From NCBI GenBank assembly GCA_003235435.1, contig QJWF01000166.1:1-6673 (forward strand): a stretch of 6,673 nt of DNA. Direction: 5' to 3'. This document shows positions 6,604 through 6,673 of this stretch, piece by piece. The position numbers were made by a program, and so were the translations under genes. The first letter of the stretch is position 1. Every line of letters begins with the position of its first letter. Source of the DNA: Nitrosomonadales bacterium. GTDB taxonomy: Bacteria; Pseudomonadota; Gammaproteobacteria; Burkholderiales; Gallionellaceae. The notes beneath the pieces were generated by a model. It did not search any database. It saw nothing but the letters and a program-made list of their open reading frames with translations, and was not told where the DNA came from.

Positions 6604-6673
6604 ATGTCTTCCACACCGGTTTTGGCATCTTCTCTCGCGGGCGCTCTGCTGCGCAAGGAAGTCCTCGATCTGC
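6604..6673 (+). CDS. Start of an unidentified rightward gene (3' partial)
   Basis: An ATG at 6604 opens a frame that remains open to the window end (23 codons), beginning MSSTPVLASSLAGALLRKEV. The codons are G+C-richer than the preceding intergenic DNA, consistent with coding sequence, and the position divergent to the kinase gene is a natural place for a gene start. No Shine-Dalgarno sequence is visible just upstream, where the DNA is T-rich, so the start is not certain. Too little is present to name a family. Confidence 0.45.
   Translation, partial: MSSTPVLASSLAGALLRKEVLDL

Overview
The window carries an excitatory chemotaxis signalling cluster read rightwards (positions 1-4590), followed by a convergent two-gene two-component system read leftwards (4698-6487) and the first bases of another rightward reading frame at the right edge. 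Protein similarity as I recognise it, especially the P3 dimerisation and P5 regions of the CheA and the CheZ core, points to a betaproteobacterium, perhaps of the Nitrosomonadales/Gallionellaceae kind. Base composition is moderate, near 50% G+C. This assignment is recalled family resemblance, not a search result.

Layout. Positions 1-1412 hold the 3' part of a CheV-type scaffold with two tandem CheW domains and a receiver. After a 101-base gap comes a canonical CheY (1514-1903), whose phosphorylation-site residues fall at exactly the same numbers as in E. coli CheY. CheZ (start at 1900 or 1912, end 2757) overlaps or closely follows it, and CheA (2758-4590) starts on the base after the cheZ stop codon. 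The close packing from cheY to cheA indicates one transcript. Positions 4591-4697 are a short convergent intergenic region. On the minus strand a soluble PAS/HisKA_3 sensor kinase (6487-5336) overlaps its NarL/FixJ response regulator (5339-4698) by four bases.

How they work together. The expected circuit is receptor arrays coupled through CheV to CheA, phosphotransfer from CheA to CheY, CheY-P acting on the flagellar switch, and CheZ removing the phosphate. CheV receiver, CheY and CheZ all keep their catalytic residues. The CheA does not. Its phosphotransfer histidine (H50) and its P3 and P5 regions are recognisable, but the ATP-binding N box has lost the magnesium-binding Asn and its flanking residues, and the G2 box and ATP lid are shortened and have lost two glycines. 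The reading frame is nevertheless open for 610 codons. This is the most unusual thing in the window: a probable pseudokinase CheA, or one that must be phosphorylated by a partner, inside an otherwise intact excitation operon.

Other points of note are a FliM-like acidic peptide at the extended N-terminus of CheZ, giving it a possible second CheY-binding element, and the tandem CheW domains of CheV. I see no RNA genes, insertion sequences, CRISPR arrays or long repeats.
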